Positions 1 to 13,806 of a stretch of 64,000 nt of DNA are shown piece by piece. The notes below the pieces were generated by a model. That model saw only the letters and a program-made list of their open reading frames with translations, was not told the DNA's origin and ran no database searches. The stretch lies in the NCBI GenBank assembly GCA_037954235.1, contig JBBMOA010000013.1, positions 20,255,001 through 20,319,000 on the forward strand. Reading direction: 5' to 3'. The position numbers and the translations under genes were made by a program. The DNA comes from Aulostomus chinensis. Lineage: Eukaryota; Chordata; Actinopteri; Syngnathiformes; Aulostomidae. Position 1 is the stretch's first letter; the number at the start of each line of letters is the position of its first letter.

Positions 1-1364
1 TTCTTTACATTAATAATCAAGAGTAGACTCTTTAGGGATATCATTAGAAAAATTACCACAAAAATAACACTGCTATTCTCTGGTGACAACAAACGGCACA
101 CTGGTATGTTCTGAATATGATCGGAATAAGAAGTGACAGGCTACAATGGGAGGCTTTCGTTTCAGAACAGCTCCTCCCTTTAAAGGCACTGTATGCAATA
201 TTTGCTACTAGCAGTCTCTTAGGCAAAATAATAAAAAATAAAGACATGAAAATGTCCCTGTTATTAATGAATTCGAATTTTCGGTCAGCACAGTCGGAAA
301 CATGTTAACGGACATAGTAGATAACTTATAATTCAGGCAGGTTTGTGTCACTTCATTTCAGTATTACAGACACAAGTCACATTGTTGCTTGCTAACAGAG
401 AAAGTTAACAAGCTACCTCACCACTAGATAAGTCTCCTCTAAACACAAGTTCTACATTTCTACATGTGGCTTATTCAAGCTTGGAGAGACAGGGCTGTTT
501 TATCTCATCCAAAGCAACACGCTGAAATTACCATGAGCACGCTAATCACTGCAGGCTTTAGCTCAAATGCTAAAGCCACTACACAAATGAAACAGTTATC
601 GTGTGTGCTTCAAATCCTTCTCTTTGCGTTTGAGTAGTGCTGACAGATTTGGGATAAATATGCGTGACGATATAATACACAACTGAACCAAATATATAAG
701 TAATTATTTTTCACAATGTAATGAGGGAGCCAATTATACCTTTAAGTTGTCCACTTAAGTTGGGTAAGACTTTTTTTTTTTTTTTTTAATATGTCCAGAT
801 AATGAGTGAGGTATCATACAATATAGAGCACAAATAAAATCAAAGCATTTTGGAAGACCATAAATTATCTTGTCTTAACACCGCGGACATAATAGAACCC
901 GTGTGTTCAACATCCACAACACCAGCCTTTGACATGTTACTCATTCCAAAGAAGACAAACGTTTATTTCATTTGCTCTGTTTCCTTTAGTGTGAACACGT
1001 CAATTTCATTTTCAGTTATATGCAGAATGGAGCAGATTTCCATTTTGACTTATGGGCAAATAATAAACATCTTTCATCTGGTGCTCTTATGATACCGCCA
1101 AAGGTTACGTTGCAAATTGAGATTTATTTGGAATGCTGTTGCCAGCATAGAATAAAAGATCAAGTTTTAAATAATCTGCATATTTGCTCAAACAAAGACA
1201 AATGCAATATAAAAATAATGCATTCATCACCATATCCATGTGAATATATGTTTGTGGCTGTGTGAGAAGAGGATATGTATATGTTCATATACATGGAAAA
1301 GGTTTTTACTAATAAATACAGGAAAATATAAAAAAAGAAGATAAAGTGAATACACTACAAAATG

Positions 1365-1393
1365 TTGCAGAGGCATCATTTGTACATCAGCAT
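1365..1393. repeat. left copy of a 29-bp perfect inverted repeat
   Basis: These 29 bases are the exact reverse complement of 4419-4447, about 3 kb away. Homology stops abruptly on both sides. The right copy lies beside a decayed interspersed repeat, so the pair may be remnants of one repeat family in opposite orientations. Confidence 0.85.
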
Positions 1394-4300
1394 GTACAAA
1401 AGTGTTCTGTTGATGTTTATGTCATGAACATGACATTAAGAGGAGCCTAATAAATTGAATCATTAGCTGTAGACAAGGGAAATAACACCATGGTGATTTT
1501 GTTTATTTCACCTTGTATGACATTATTCAAAGCAAATAAAGGAGGAACTTAAGTTAACCCTTTCAGAAGTCTGTAAGCTAATCCGCGCAGTGATGAAGAT
1601 GTTCCATTTTGTTTCAGTTCGTCAAGTTCATGAAGTAAGTAAAGCATGTTATTCCAAAAACTGCAGAAATTCCAAATGGCACAAACATTTCCAAGTGAGG
1701 CAACACATTTAATTACATTGCCGCCGCCCCCCCCCCCCCAAAAAAAATGCAAATTTATTGTCTTGAGTCTTCGGAGAAAATTCTGAGTAATTTCAGATTT
1801 TACACTGACATACCCAGGTTTCAGAAGATATTTCTACAATTAAATAAACATCATTTTAAATATGACTATATCGTTGCTTTTCTACCAACAGAAATCATGC
1901 TTTGTCTTGTTTGATTAAGCTGCTGGTGGCATGCAGAAGTGAATAGGAGATGAAGTGGGAGGAAAGCAAGAGTACAGCAGAGCAAAGAGACAAAAGGATA
2001 AACAAAAGTCTATGTGTTCCCCTTTCAGCAGGAACCAAAGAATCTCCACTTGCAGCAGTGAAATTGAGACTGTTGCTGTGACAAAGCAGAGGCGTTGTTC
2101 TTTCTGGTTAACTGGGATCATGTGATGTTGAAAACAACAGGCATGAACAAGTGGTAAATGGGAAGATTTAGGGACAGTAGAAAACAAAGACGACAACAAA
2201 CCACATGGCACCGGAATAATTCAATATTATAGTTTGTTTTGATACTTAATGCTGTTAAAAACATTATTTTGCTAGTATTTTATTAGTAGTAATTACACCC
2301 ATGTGAAGGAAATAATATAATTACTTTGTACCACAAAACAGACAATGCTTTTAATAGACAATTCAGTTGTGTTTGTGCGTGTAGTGTGGACACGAAGCCA
2401 CATTATTCATCAACAATCATAATTTCCCATCAATATTGTGCTAATTGCTTTGTAAATCCTGTTTACTTTTGCTCCATTTCATATTTTAATTTGCATTTCC
2501 CTTCAATCTCTCATGTAACTGAACCGTTAAAATAATGAAGGATTTGTCTGATGACCCCCCCAGCAAAACCATAAAGGTTAAAATTGATAATCTGCAAATG
2601 CACTAATCACACACCATTGAAACAAAAGCAAGTAAGCCAAAAAATATTAAACAGATTTTTTTTTCCTTAATTAAAAATAAATCAATAAAGGTTTCTGTTG
2701 TTGTGGTTTTGATGAGGTCTCCAAATGAAGTACAAAGCTACGGCATATTAGCAACACCACTGTACCAATTGTTTTGACTTGAGTTAATACTGATACCACA
2801 TAGTCTTACAGTATGTGCATAATGCAAGTCATGTAGTATTCATACCATCTTCCAAGCCATCGCCACCTTTAAAAACAGGTATTTTTAGCCAACAAGTTGT
2901 CGGATATTCTGTAACTGCCATCAGATAGAGATGATTGAGCTTATTTTACAATTAAAACATTAAGAGTGAAAGTAAAGGCTAAAAGTAAAGAGCAAGAATA
3001 AAGCCAGAAAGCGAACAAACACACTATCTCACACTCTAGAGGGAGTCCTTGTTTACAATGGGGGTCATGTCTGTGAGACTTTATTGGTTTTGGCAGCCAT
3101 CAGAGCTATAGCCCAGTGCCAGATCTCTGGAGGAATTACAAATGGAGTCAATTACAATATATTTTGATGCATGGGAAAGTGTAGACATTGACCTGGGGTG
3201 ATGACAATTCCCCGGGAAGTGCTGAAGAAATCAGTCAGGAGGATGTGTTGTTTGTGGGTCCCTGCCCTCGGCTATAAAAGGAATAAGGAATTCACAAGGG
3301 CACAAAGTTTTACCTCCTCTCCTGACGATCAACCACCGGAATTCTTGTCACACACTTACTGGAAGATGTTCGTTTTTCTTTGTCAAGGTATTTTTTTCTT
3401 TTTGTTTTTTTGTTTTTTGTTAAGTGCCACACAAACAACAGGAAGATGAAGTGAAGTATTAAGTTAAACTGAGTTCATTTTCTTGAGAACATGTAGTGAG
3501 TGAGCTGTCAAGTAAATAGATGGCTTGTCTGTAGGATTATTTTGTGTCCCCTCTGTCCTCATTCATGAGGAACCAAAATTGTGACGCAACCCCCCCCCCC
3601 CCCAAAAAAAAAGGGGTGTGCTGAATCCTTGCACCCCTACTGTTGAGTAGTCCAGGTATCTGTGATTGCACAGCAACAGGACAAATCCTCTTCTGTTTTG
3701 GATTTTGGAGGCTATGCTGCCAGCACCAGAGCACTGTTTTGGTGCAGGGATGTTAAAAAGCATTCACATCCTTGCAGCACAATAAAAAACACAAATACAA
3801 AGAGCTGCGACAACCAGAGAAGTCAGTGTCAATGACAACGGACAAAATTGCAAATGATTAATGATCACGAATGGCCCATGCTCTATCGTGATGCGTACAA
3901 TCCTGCAGAGTGGAAACACACATGGATGTACTACAAACAGAGAACTCTAGATAAATAAGCAAGTGTTAAAGTCGAATCCTCACAAAGGAGATCGTATTCA
4001 CAGTGGCAATCTGGAGGCATGGAAAGGACATGACTTGTGTGAGTGTTGTAGACAGGAGAGATGCTCAGCGATGGGGGTGTGGTGGTCATAATAGCCCGCA
4101 GAGGTTGACTCACGCCTCTAACCTCATTCACAACTTCAAAGTTGCACCTTATCACATAGCCAAGGCTATTTCACCTGACACCCCTACGGGACACACTTCA
4201 CTTGGCATTACTAGATTCAAGAAACCCAAAACCTTACTTGACTTATTGACTCACTTTAGCTCTGCAAAATGTTGGGCCAAGAAATAAAAGAACTAGGATC

Positions 4301-4418
4301 GACAAACATATGAAGCAGCCGTCCGATAATGTACCCCTATAAAGATGAGCAGAAAAAAAAAACCTCACAGTTAAAATGAACTAAACCTACATCAGTCACA
4401 TTAAGAGTTTAAGGCTTG

Positions 4419-4447
4419 ATGCTGATGTACAAATGATGCCTCTGCAA
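4419..4447. repeat. right copy of the 29-bp perfect inverted repeat
   Basis: Exact reverse complement of 1365-1393. It is followed by gtcacagtggccttgacctttgacc-like text (4456 onwards), which I recall from an abundant old teleost interspersed repeat. Confidence 0.85.
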
Positions 4448-4640
4448 TGTCCGCATGTCACAGTGGCCTTGACCTTTGACCAACAAAATGTTTACAGGTC
4501 ATTCTTGAATGCCAGTGGACATCAGTTGGAAAGAAGAATAAATAAGTAGTCCCTCAAAGCGTTTCCAAGACATCTTATTCATGTTAGGAGAAAGTGAACT
4601 CTGACCACTGACACACTGGCTTTGCAGGCATGAAGGCATT
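4448..4640 (+). repeat. probable relic of an old teleost interspersed repeat
   Basis: The segment cagtggccttgacctttgac, then ttcttgaatgccagtggac and ccctcaaagcgtttccaaga, resembles a widespread fish repeat from memory. The identification is not certain and the edges are guessed. Confidence 0.45.
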
Positions 4641-5330
4641 ACAAAAAAAAAAAAAAAAAAGGAGAAAAATGTGACGAATGGTGAACAATACAAAAGTTTG
4701 TTGTTTAATGTTAATGTTTAAAGCTTGGGGTCACTTCAGATAATATGAGGGTTTCATTTCTTTGGAGTGGGATTTGTCAAGTGTAGTGACCCTGATCTAT
4801 TTCTACACAGAATACAGCCAATATATACACTGCAGCTTTGGCAATTGCCAACTAGAATTATCTAAAATAATAATATAAAAAAAGTTAAGATTTACATTCA
4901 AAAGAAAAGCCACTCTTTGATTCATCTCAGGGAGACACTGCTAAGTGTCAAGGTCATCAGGCTTTGTAAGTCATTAACATTCAATTCCAAACCCTCTTGC
5001 TCATCAAGTGATTTTCCCAGTCTTGTACATTTGTCACTCGTTCCTGCCTCGCTCTCCAGGACTCCAGCTCTTTCCTCTGTCATTGGACTCTCTGTTCCCC
5101 ATTCATAGCTCAAGAGCTCCCTCTTTGAGAGATACGGCTGCCAGAAGAAGGAGATCCTTAACCCATGCATGTTAACAGAACACTTCATTCAAGCTTTCTG
5201 TCTTGAGTCAGAGTTCAACTTCAGGTGAATCAACAATACTGTGCATGGTAGTGGGCTGCAGATGATGGAACGACTGATAAGTTGACATTTGTTATCGCAC
5301 AATTAAACACAGGGACGAAGATATGCTTAT

Positions 5331-5363
5331 GCGTGCGTGCGTGCGTGCGTGCGTGTGTGTGTG
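5331..5363. repeat. (GCGT)n(GT)n microsatellite
   Basis: GCGT units followed by GT units. Confidence 0.95.
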
Positions 5364-6587
5364 AGGTCAAATGATCGTTTGAGCTGAGCTGTTGAGCAAA
5401 TGTCAAATATCATAGTATAATACAGCTATGTCTGCACACGTGTTGTGGCGCATGACTCATGAAATGATTGTGAGGGCGGCTGATGACTCAACACCTTTAT
5501 TTGCTTCCGTCTCCCACTTTGTTTATCGAATACAATGTATTGTATATTTGTCCCCTTAAATTATGACATTTTTGGTGATAAAACCTACGTGATCATTTCT
5601 TCCATATCCTTCTCTTTTTCTTGTCCACAAAAGGCATCACATGGATTATTACACAGCATTTGTAATGGGAAAGATATCTCCTTTGTAAGAATTATTTCTT
5701 GGGTTAGCAACATCATTCACAAATTTTACTTGCACTGGATTACATTTTCCAACAACATATTACAGAAATGAATTTGGAAAAATGTGCATATTTGCTTTCT
5801 TGCTCAGACTAAAGTGAGACGATTGATACCAGCCTCGGATCAGTTCTGTAAATACATCACACAGAACAAGGTCTATCCAAACTGTAAAAAAAAAATCATA
5901 GCAGCACTTGTAAACCTCAAAAAATTAACATTTCATGAATAATTTATTGAATATGTATAAAAAGTGAAAAATTAAATTGACAGGTTGTAGGATTTCTGAT
6001 TACTTTAATTATTATGAGGTTGGCAACAAAAAAACAAACAGTTTTACTGGCAAGGAATAAAGAGGAAATAAGGTGTTACTTAGTGAGCTGAAGATTTCTG
6101 CAGAAATCTGGGCAGAACAACCTCTTTTTGTTGTTTATCTAAAAACCTTGCTTGTACTTAAAATTAGAATTCCTGTCCATTCTGCTGACAGTTGATGTCC
6201 CATCACGGCCCCCGAGCGACTGCACTGCTCAGTGGTGCAGAGGTTCAACAATGAGGAGTGTCAGCCCTCAATCACCCTGTGTTTGATTTACACCATCCAT
6301 CCACGGAGTCATCAACCCTTTACATTTACCAAGCATTGCTCTGTGAACTCTGGCAATCAGGCCCCTTCCCATGATTGCCATCACTAATTATTGATGAGAT
6401 TTAGAGGGGAAATTATACATTCACCAGAGGAGAAAAGACAGAAAGTTTCTTCTTGATTAGCTTGAAGCTGAACAGTCACACTGAAGATGCATCCTGTCAG
6501 ATGGTAGGTCACATCTCTAACGAATATTGGTTTTATCTTGCAGTGCACATGAGGAGTTATGCTGGTTCCCTAACTGCAGAAGTGGAG

Positions 6588-6611
6588 CGCGTGTGTGTGT
6601 GTGTGTGTGTT
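6588..6611. repeat. (GT)n microsatellite
   Basis: About eleven GT units followed by a G run. Confidence 0.9.
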
Positions 6612-6941
6612 TGGGGGGGTGAAGGTAACTGAATGCATTAAATAGGCTCACTGACTGGAAGATGTGGAAGTAGGTACAAGGTATTTGGCAGTGGCAGCAG
6701 GAATACAGTTTGAATTATTTAGTTGAAGGCAAAGCCCTCAATCTAAATGAAGCAAAGGCATGTTGTGCAATCATCTATCCTTTGGTGCATTCCATGTACC
6801 GAACTGACATGACTGTTTGTGTCAAACTGGCAGATTATTTGGATGATATAAAGATGATAAATAAAATGACCCTGCATAAGTATTTACATTTTGAAATAAT
6901 GGAGAGGAGTGAGCTCGAACTAGGAGCTGCAGAGTCTAGAC

Positions 6942-7145
6942 CAGGGGTGGGCAATCATGTGCCATGGAGGGCCGTGTGTATGCAAGTTTGCCTTCCAACC
7001 AAACACTTTAACAGGTGATTCCACTGATCAACACACCTTCAGCCACAGAAGAGTGTTAATCAGTGGAATCACCTGTTAAAGTGTTTGGTTGGAAGGAAAA
7101 CCTGCATACACACGGCCCTCCATGGCACATGATTGCCCACCCCTG
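6942..7145. mobile_element. 204-bp palindromic hAT-type MITE
   Basis: The element begins CAGGGGTGGGCAATCATGTG and ends with the reverse complement of that sequence. The two arms are nearly perfect inverted repeats of roughly 90 bp, with a short loop around the AAGAGTG region near 7045. It is flanked by an 8-bp target duplication, GTCTAGAC (6934-6941) and GTCTGGAC (7146-7153), with one mismatch. An 8-bp duplication and a CAGGGG terminus fit the hAT superfamily. It has no coding capacity and would fold into a long hairpin as RNA or single-stranded DNA. Confidence 0.9.
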
Positions 7146-10100
7146 GTCTGGACTAATTCACTATGGTTCTAACCTGTTTCACATATTCATGAAAAAATAC
7201 TGACTGTAGCAGCTTGAACTGTATTCTGAAAAAAAAAAAAAAAATCACTTATATGAATTGTATTTCTTTTGAAATGATTTTCAACTTTTGCATTTAAATT
7301 GCTACCTATACCAGCTAAAAAAAGGATGACTAGATAGCCTCTAAAAAACAGCATGTAGGTTACATATACTTGCTCTACTTCTGCTTTTAGCAGTGCTGCG
7401 ACCTACATGTAACTGCCTAATTTAAAAATTGGTGTGTCCCTATATCACGCTAATAACATAGATGTGGAGAGATTCATATCCCTTGCACAACCACAAAGGT
7501 CAGATCAATTCTCCAACTGACTAGATCTGTCTTTATTTAGCATCCACACTATGATGGCAGCACATCAGACCTCTTAAGAAACATATAACCAAGCATAGAA
7601 CAGCAGTGAATTAAACAGGGATGCGTTGATTTGGCTAGACTGTCGACATGTCGTTTGTTTTCCATCCGCATGAGACAATGAGACTTAGTATGCATCATTG
7701 CCCAGCCATAAACACAGATCCTTTACACCTCAGTCAATCCTTAAACTCATCAGCAATGTAATGAGACTTTTCGAGCAGCGAGATGAATTAAAACTAACTG
7801 GCTGATGTACATGGCATGGCCAACGCATACACAGATGGGTGAGAAACTGAGCAGCTGATTGGTTCTTAATGGTATGAGACAATCACACTATCAACTGATG
7901 AGTAGAAACAGATTGAAAGGCGAGGCGTGGAATATTTATGTGCATGCAGCAGTTGCAAGCTGTGATATGGACGTGCTCATAAATTCTTAAAATAGAGATA
8001 AAAGTATACACTGTTGTCGAAGTGAAGCACAAGGATTAGCAGTGTGTGGTACTGCACAAAACCCACTTTTTTTAACAAGTTCTTTATACCACTTGTGTGC
8101 AGTTTCCACTGAGGTGCAGGACTTCATATTACAGAGAAAATTACTGTCCCACTGTGAGTAAACTCTGACAGGAACGAAAAACGCTTGTCATGAAGAAGGT
8201 TATTGCACATGTCCATCGACACAGTTGGGAGCATCAAGACAAACGTATGAAGACAGTCTTCAGTGTAGCCGACGCAAATCTGCTACTTTTATTTGCAGGA
8301 ATGTTTTATTTCTCAGTGGAAAAGAAGCTTAAAGGTGTTTGAGTCACATGTTTCAGGTATGTTTAAATTACTAAGTTACAATTAATCAAATCTAAGCAGT
8401 TCAACTTTACTTCTGGAGCCATAAGTTCCACTGTTTCCACGATGTTTGAGTTTTTTTGTTTTGTTTATTTATTTTTTTTATTTTGTGAAAATTTCTAAGA
8501 ATAGGTCAATGGGAATTTTTCTGTTAGCAAACAGAGTACATTGTGGACAAAGAGGGGGACCTCGGATGGCTGCAATTAGTCGAGTGGGTTGTTTCGGGTT
8601 TTAAATGCCAAAGGAAGCACAAAAACATTTGGGAAATAGAACTGCAAAAGACAAACAACACTGGGGTGTGTGTGCGCGCGCGGGTGTTTTGTAGCCAAAG
8701 GCATCTCCATTCTCTGCTTCCACTTAGCCATTACTTGGGGGGGTTTTGTAGCTTGCAGCCAATCAGCCTCTTTTAATAATCAACAGCTTTAGGCATGTCT
8801 GAATGCTGTCACTGTGCTGAATATACAGTACTATTCTCGGAATATAGGTCACTAAGAATATGAAATTTGAACCTTCAAAGTAGAGTAAGCCGAGATATGT
8901 TTGCAAAACATATCCTGAGGTGGAATTATTATTAAAAATGATTTAAGTCACTGGAGAGACAGATTCCTGGGGGCAAATTTATACTGCTATTATACTGCTT
9001 TTAGACAACTTTTCTCAGTGCATCTGATTTGAAGTACTAAAAGTAAATACAGCATTGTAAGAGCCAGGACAGAATTTAATTCAAAATGGGCTATTGGTGA
9101 AGACAGGCACAGTAAAAGGCAGATATTTGATCATCGGGACATTCAACGTACAAGCTTACAATTATGTGCAAGGCTCCTTTCACAAGAGAGACGATGAGTA
9201 GGCATACACCAGCACTCATTTTGTCAGATGGGATTACATTCTAGTATAGAGGAGTGTCTGCTCACAACTGTGCACAATAAGTACAGTAGCTGAAAATGTA
9301 CTTCAATATAAATCCAAAGTGCATCCTTAAGATAAACCTGCATTCCCTTAATCGAGCCAAATTCCGCTATTTCCCTAATCACACAAGTGGTACACACAGA
9401 ATTTCCTAGTAAGCTTAATTCATTCTTCGTAACAGTACATACAGAAGTGTGAGATGGGAGAAACTGGTGAAGAATGAGCTGACGGAGGAGTTTCGCTTCA
9501 CGACTGCTCATAGATGGATAAATCACACCGTTATCACATGTTTAAGGCTCCTTCAGCTAAGGTCACAGATAGTGGTTTGTCTGTCAGTGTTGACTTATGT
9601 AGAGGTACATGAGTGCATGAATGAGAATGAAACCTGACTGACAACCAGGGGGTCTTACTGGCAGCATAAGGTTAATATCCATCCAGCCTCATCGGCACAC
9701 TCCGATCCAGAAAAAGCTCGCTCTGAAATCCGGGAGGTGAATATTAACATTGGGAAGAATTTTGGGAGTCTTTTCTTTCACAATGAACCAGAGGATATCC
9801 AGCATCTGAACACATTCTGGATATCTGTGCTGTGTGTTTGAGGATTAAGTCATCTCTGAAACGAGCCCAAAGGCAGAAATAGGGGATTATCATGGTCTTC
9901 CTCGGAGAAGAATGCTTCTGATGTGCCCATAAAATCACTGAAATCATTGTCATTATTAGCTATGAGGATGAGCCACCTTCTCTTGTAAAATGTGGGCGGC
10001 ATTGAATTGCTGATTTGAGACAAAAAAAGACAAACAAACAAACAAACATAATAGGGTCTTCGCCTGAAGTACCTTCAGGCTCAGGCCCTAAAAAAATACC

Positions 10101-13100
10101 CAGAATACAATGGTGAGCAGACTCCACAGTAGGTGGCTACTGAAAACAGAGTTCATGGTAGGACAGGTTGTCCTGGAACAGATACTCATTGGAGTAAAAC
10201 ATGGGCAAAGGTCAAGCAGAGAGGGAAAGACTATTGGAATGTAGTCAAGCCTAAGGCAGAGCATACTATACTATCACATAGCATCCTGAGCCAAAGTTTT
10301 ACACTCACCGGAGCTGGCTCATGGTGATAAATTAACCCTGTTGTTGGAGAAACAGGGCTTAACCAAGGATGCCATCACTGGTAGTAAAACACATTTGCTG
10401 ATGTGGATTCAACACTACTACATGATTAAGATGCATCTACTATAGATGTTTAAATTGTTGCGTCTAACTGCCAAGAAACACAGGCGGTCAAACTTTACAT
10501 CAAAGGTAAGTAGTTAAAAGTCCCTGGCTGCAAAACATTTACAGAAGCAAGCTGGCACAAGTTAATCAAACAGGTAAAGTAGAATTATGCAGGCCAGTGC
10601 TACGGTGGATGATCTGGGCTGGTTATGGTGGCACTTACCCGTAAGTGCATGTGGTGACAGATCAAGAATTCTTGTGTGGCTAGAATGAAAAATCCCCTTA
10701 CTCTTGACTCTGGCTTCACAAATGATTGTCAGACGTTGTTGGCATAATAACACTGAACCAGATGATGGATTAAGGCTCACAATCACATCAAGTGCAAATA
10801 ACCGAAAGAGCTTTACCTCTCGAATATGCACAAAAACCCCAGAGTGAGACAGACAGCAGTAAAAATCCAGGCTGAGGCCTTTCCAAGTGTACAAGAGAAG
10901 GTGGAAACAATAATGGGCTGACATGAAACGTAATACCCTCTGTCTGTGATTTTTATTGGCAACCCCTCCAAAGAATGGTGGCTCCCCTATTATGACTTAA
11001 CACATCAAAATCGCAGCATTGCACACACAGAAAAGGCCACCTGATGATAAACACAGCAGACAGCATCAGAGGCTTTATCTCGTGGTTGCCTGCAGCTCGA
11101 CACAGGTTCAATTTGGCCTGCAACAATCAATTCTGTCCCTCCTTACCTCTGCTTCAGTTGGTGGAATAAAAACAGACCTTTCTGTAAAGAGCAGGACTCA
11201 GCTGGTATGCTATGTTAAGGCAAAGGAGAGGGAAAAAAGGTACATCTAGCCATCTGAAATGAGGTTGACTTTAAAAAAACTTGTAGATTAGTTTGTTTTA
11301 GTGCACAGAGCAATTGTGGTCACAGCAGTTGAACATTACTATTAGAAATTACATAATTTACATATAAAATATATATTCTTTTTTTTATTTCTGTGTTGAC
11401 AACGGTGAATTTAAATGAGTTACAGATAATGGATGTTATACCATAAATGAGAGTTATGGTATAATAAAATCAGAGGCACGCAATGGTTAGGTCATATATT
11501 CCTTTGTGCTGAATTATTTGTATACATTTTGTGTCATTCTTTCTTTAAAGCAGGATTTTTGGTGTGAGGATGACCCACCATCTTGAGGATAATTATATCT
11601 TCAACATGACACCATGGCTAGGTCTCTCTTTAAGGAGAATGCAATCATTTCCTGAACTGAAGGCTAAAGGGTTAAAAATGATATGGGATTTATATCACAG
11701 GGTGATGAGGTGCAATATAGAACCCTCTATTCATGACAAATATTAATACCCTGTCCCATTTATTTGCAATATCAGCACTCACTCCGATGAAGGTTGTCCC
11801 TCGGATCAGTATGCAGGCGACCTAGCTCCCAATCCTCAATTTCACATGCAAATGCAGAGCAACTGATTTTAATAATATTTGAATATGGATCACACAGTGT
11901 GACTCCATGTCACAGAGCTGGGAAAATAAAGAGTTGGAAAATGCAAATCATCAACATGTAAGGGAAAGGTCATAGCTAGGCCCTGTTGTATTTTGGAAAT
12001 GAAAGGGCTGGCAGCTAAATTAAACTCATTCTATAAAGCTTGTGGACAAAATTAGAGGAGATCAGTATGATTTACATCATAAAGGAAAACAAACACAATA
12101 TGGTCTGCTCTGCACAAAGGGGGATTTGAATTTTCTATGGCACAGGATGAACCTGTTTTCATCCTACATGTTGAAGATGAAAACAAAAATAGGTGAGGTA
12201 TGAAAAGTAAATCTTTGCCTCTCTGTCTCACATTACTAGCCTCCCCTCCAGCATCGAGCAACATAACGCTTACGAGAGACATCATGACACTTTCTGTAGA
12301 TGAAATGGTTTATACACTCGTCACAGCCATAATGCTGTGATAACTTTGAAACTCATTCACATTACTTCCCAGAATGTCAAAAAGAAGAAAAGATGTGTGG
12401 CAAGCAGGTAAAAAATACCTGGTATCATAGACACAGATGAGCATGGCCTTGGCACATCCGACAGAAAAAAAAAGAAAAGAAAAAGTAAGGCATGTGATGC
12501 AGGCAGTGAATGCCTCTATAGTGCAATGCCTTTGCTTCTCTGGGGGGTATAAATCACCAATGATGGTGGAATCTTCACACATAGCGGCATGCATTAACTG
12601 AAAAGCGACCTGGGAAGCCTGGTCCCCAGGGTGTAGTGAACCCCCCGTCAGCAGCCCTGCAATGCTTCCTTGTGGCCAAGCTTTTAAATTATATATTGAT
12701 GACTGCCCATGATAAAAATGACCCAATTTAGATTCCCGAATCAATTCTCACCTCCACTGACATACAGGGGGTTGGCAAAAGCTGCCCAGTTAATGACAGC
12801 ATTTGAGCCACAGACACATTTTCTCTAACAGTGGTCAATAGAGGCGATGAGTGTGGGAAGGAATGGAGGTAAGAACAGAAACACTTTACCTCAATGACCA
12901 CCTAGCCTGTAAATGATCTGTTGCTTTTCCTGGACATAGCATGTCTGCGATGATGTGTATTTTTCTCTGCACTAGATGTTCCATGGTGTGAATTATATGG
13001 CTTCAACATCAGGGGACAGGACGATGATTGACATAACAGATGGACAATCTTAACTTCCTTTCTGCTGATTTACATGTCTGTGTTGTTCATTTTATGACAA

Positions 13101-13229
13101 TATAGGCCTGTATATGTTTTATGTCGCCATCAATTACTCCACACCTGAAAATCAATAAGGACACTTTATTTACGATCGAAGGTTCTAAAAAGCAAGCTCT
13201 GACAAAACCTTTATCACTATCAAAATTAT

Positions 13230-13806
13230 CCAGACATTTTCTTCTGCTTATCCTGTTAAGGATCACAGGAGGGCTGGAGCCTATCCCAGCAGCTTTTGGG
13301 TGAGAGGCGGGGTTCACCCTGGACAGGTCACCAGTCCATCTCAGGGCCAACACATACAGACAGACAACCATTCACACTCACAGCCACACCTACGGTCAAT
13401 TTAGCACATGTGTCAAACCGATCCAGTAAGGGCCAGTGTGGCTGCAGGTTTTCATTCCAACCAAGCAAAAGCAACACCTGATTCAACTTAAATCAATCAA
13501 GCTGTGTCCACACAGCTCATTTGTTGGATCAGGTGTTGCTTTTGCTTGGTTGGAATGAAAACATGCAGCCACACCGGCCCTTACTGGATCAGTTTGACAC
13601 CCCTGATTGAGAGTATCAATCAGCCTAGTCCACTCTTGATGCCATTGGACTGTGGGAGGAAGCTGGAGTACCTGGAAAGAACCCATGCAGGTACAGGGAG
13701 AACATGCAGACCCCACACAGAAAGATCCCGTGCCTGAGCTGGGATTTGAACGTGGAACCTTGTTGCTGTGAGGTCACTGTGCTGACCACTGCACCACTGT
13801 GCCACC
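13230..13806 (-). mobile_element. tRNA-headed SINE (type I) split by a nested MITE
   Basis: Read on the minus strand this is the same repeat as those at 18586, 21157, 30223 and 56141. It has a head with a GTGGTGCAGTGGTCAGCAC-like start, then a degraded B-box region, the body with the tactccagcttcctcccacag segment, and a 3' tail with ggataagc. The body is interrupted at 13405-13605 by a MITE. No clear flanking duplication is seen, and the tail lacks the usual ATGG repeats, so the copy is older than its relatives. Confidence 0.85.
13405..13605. mobile_element. 201-bp MITE nested inside a SINE
   Basis: The two ends are long inverted repeats: GTGTCAAAC near the left end mirrors GTTTGACACCCCTG at the right end. 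The arms around CATTCCAACCAAGCAAAAGC are almost perfectly complementary. It interrupts the SINE body between caatttag and agtatcaatc, which are contiguous in sister copies. The flanks atttag (13399-13404) and attgag (13606-13611) look like a diverged target duplication. Termini resemble hAT MITEs, although the left terminus is degraded. Confidence 0.85.

Noticed and set aside
3255..3275. TATA-like ggctataaaagg as a promoter
   Set aside because: No first exon or conserved coding frame follows. Such motifs are expected by chance in AT-rich DNA.
12310..12744. 144-codon minus-strand frame as a possible gene or diaph2 exon
   Set aside because: No similarity to distal FH2, no convincing splice signals at appropriate phase, and no recognisable domain.
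12766..12830. Possible exon with a good gtgag donor at about 12750 (minus strand)
   Set aside because: The peptide before it (VINWAAFANPLYVSG) does not match any diaphanous segment, and the upstream frame is closed soon by a stop without a clear acceptor.
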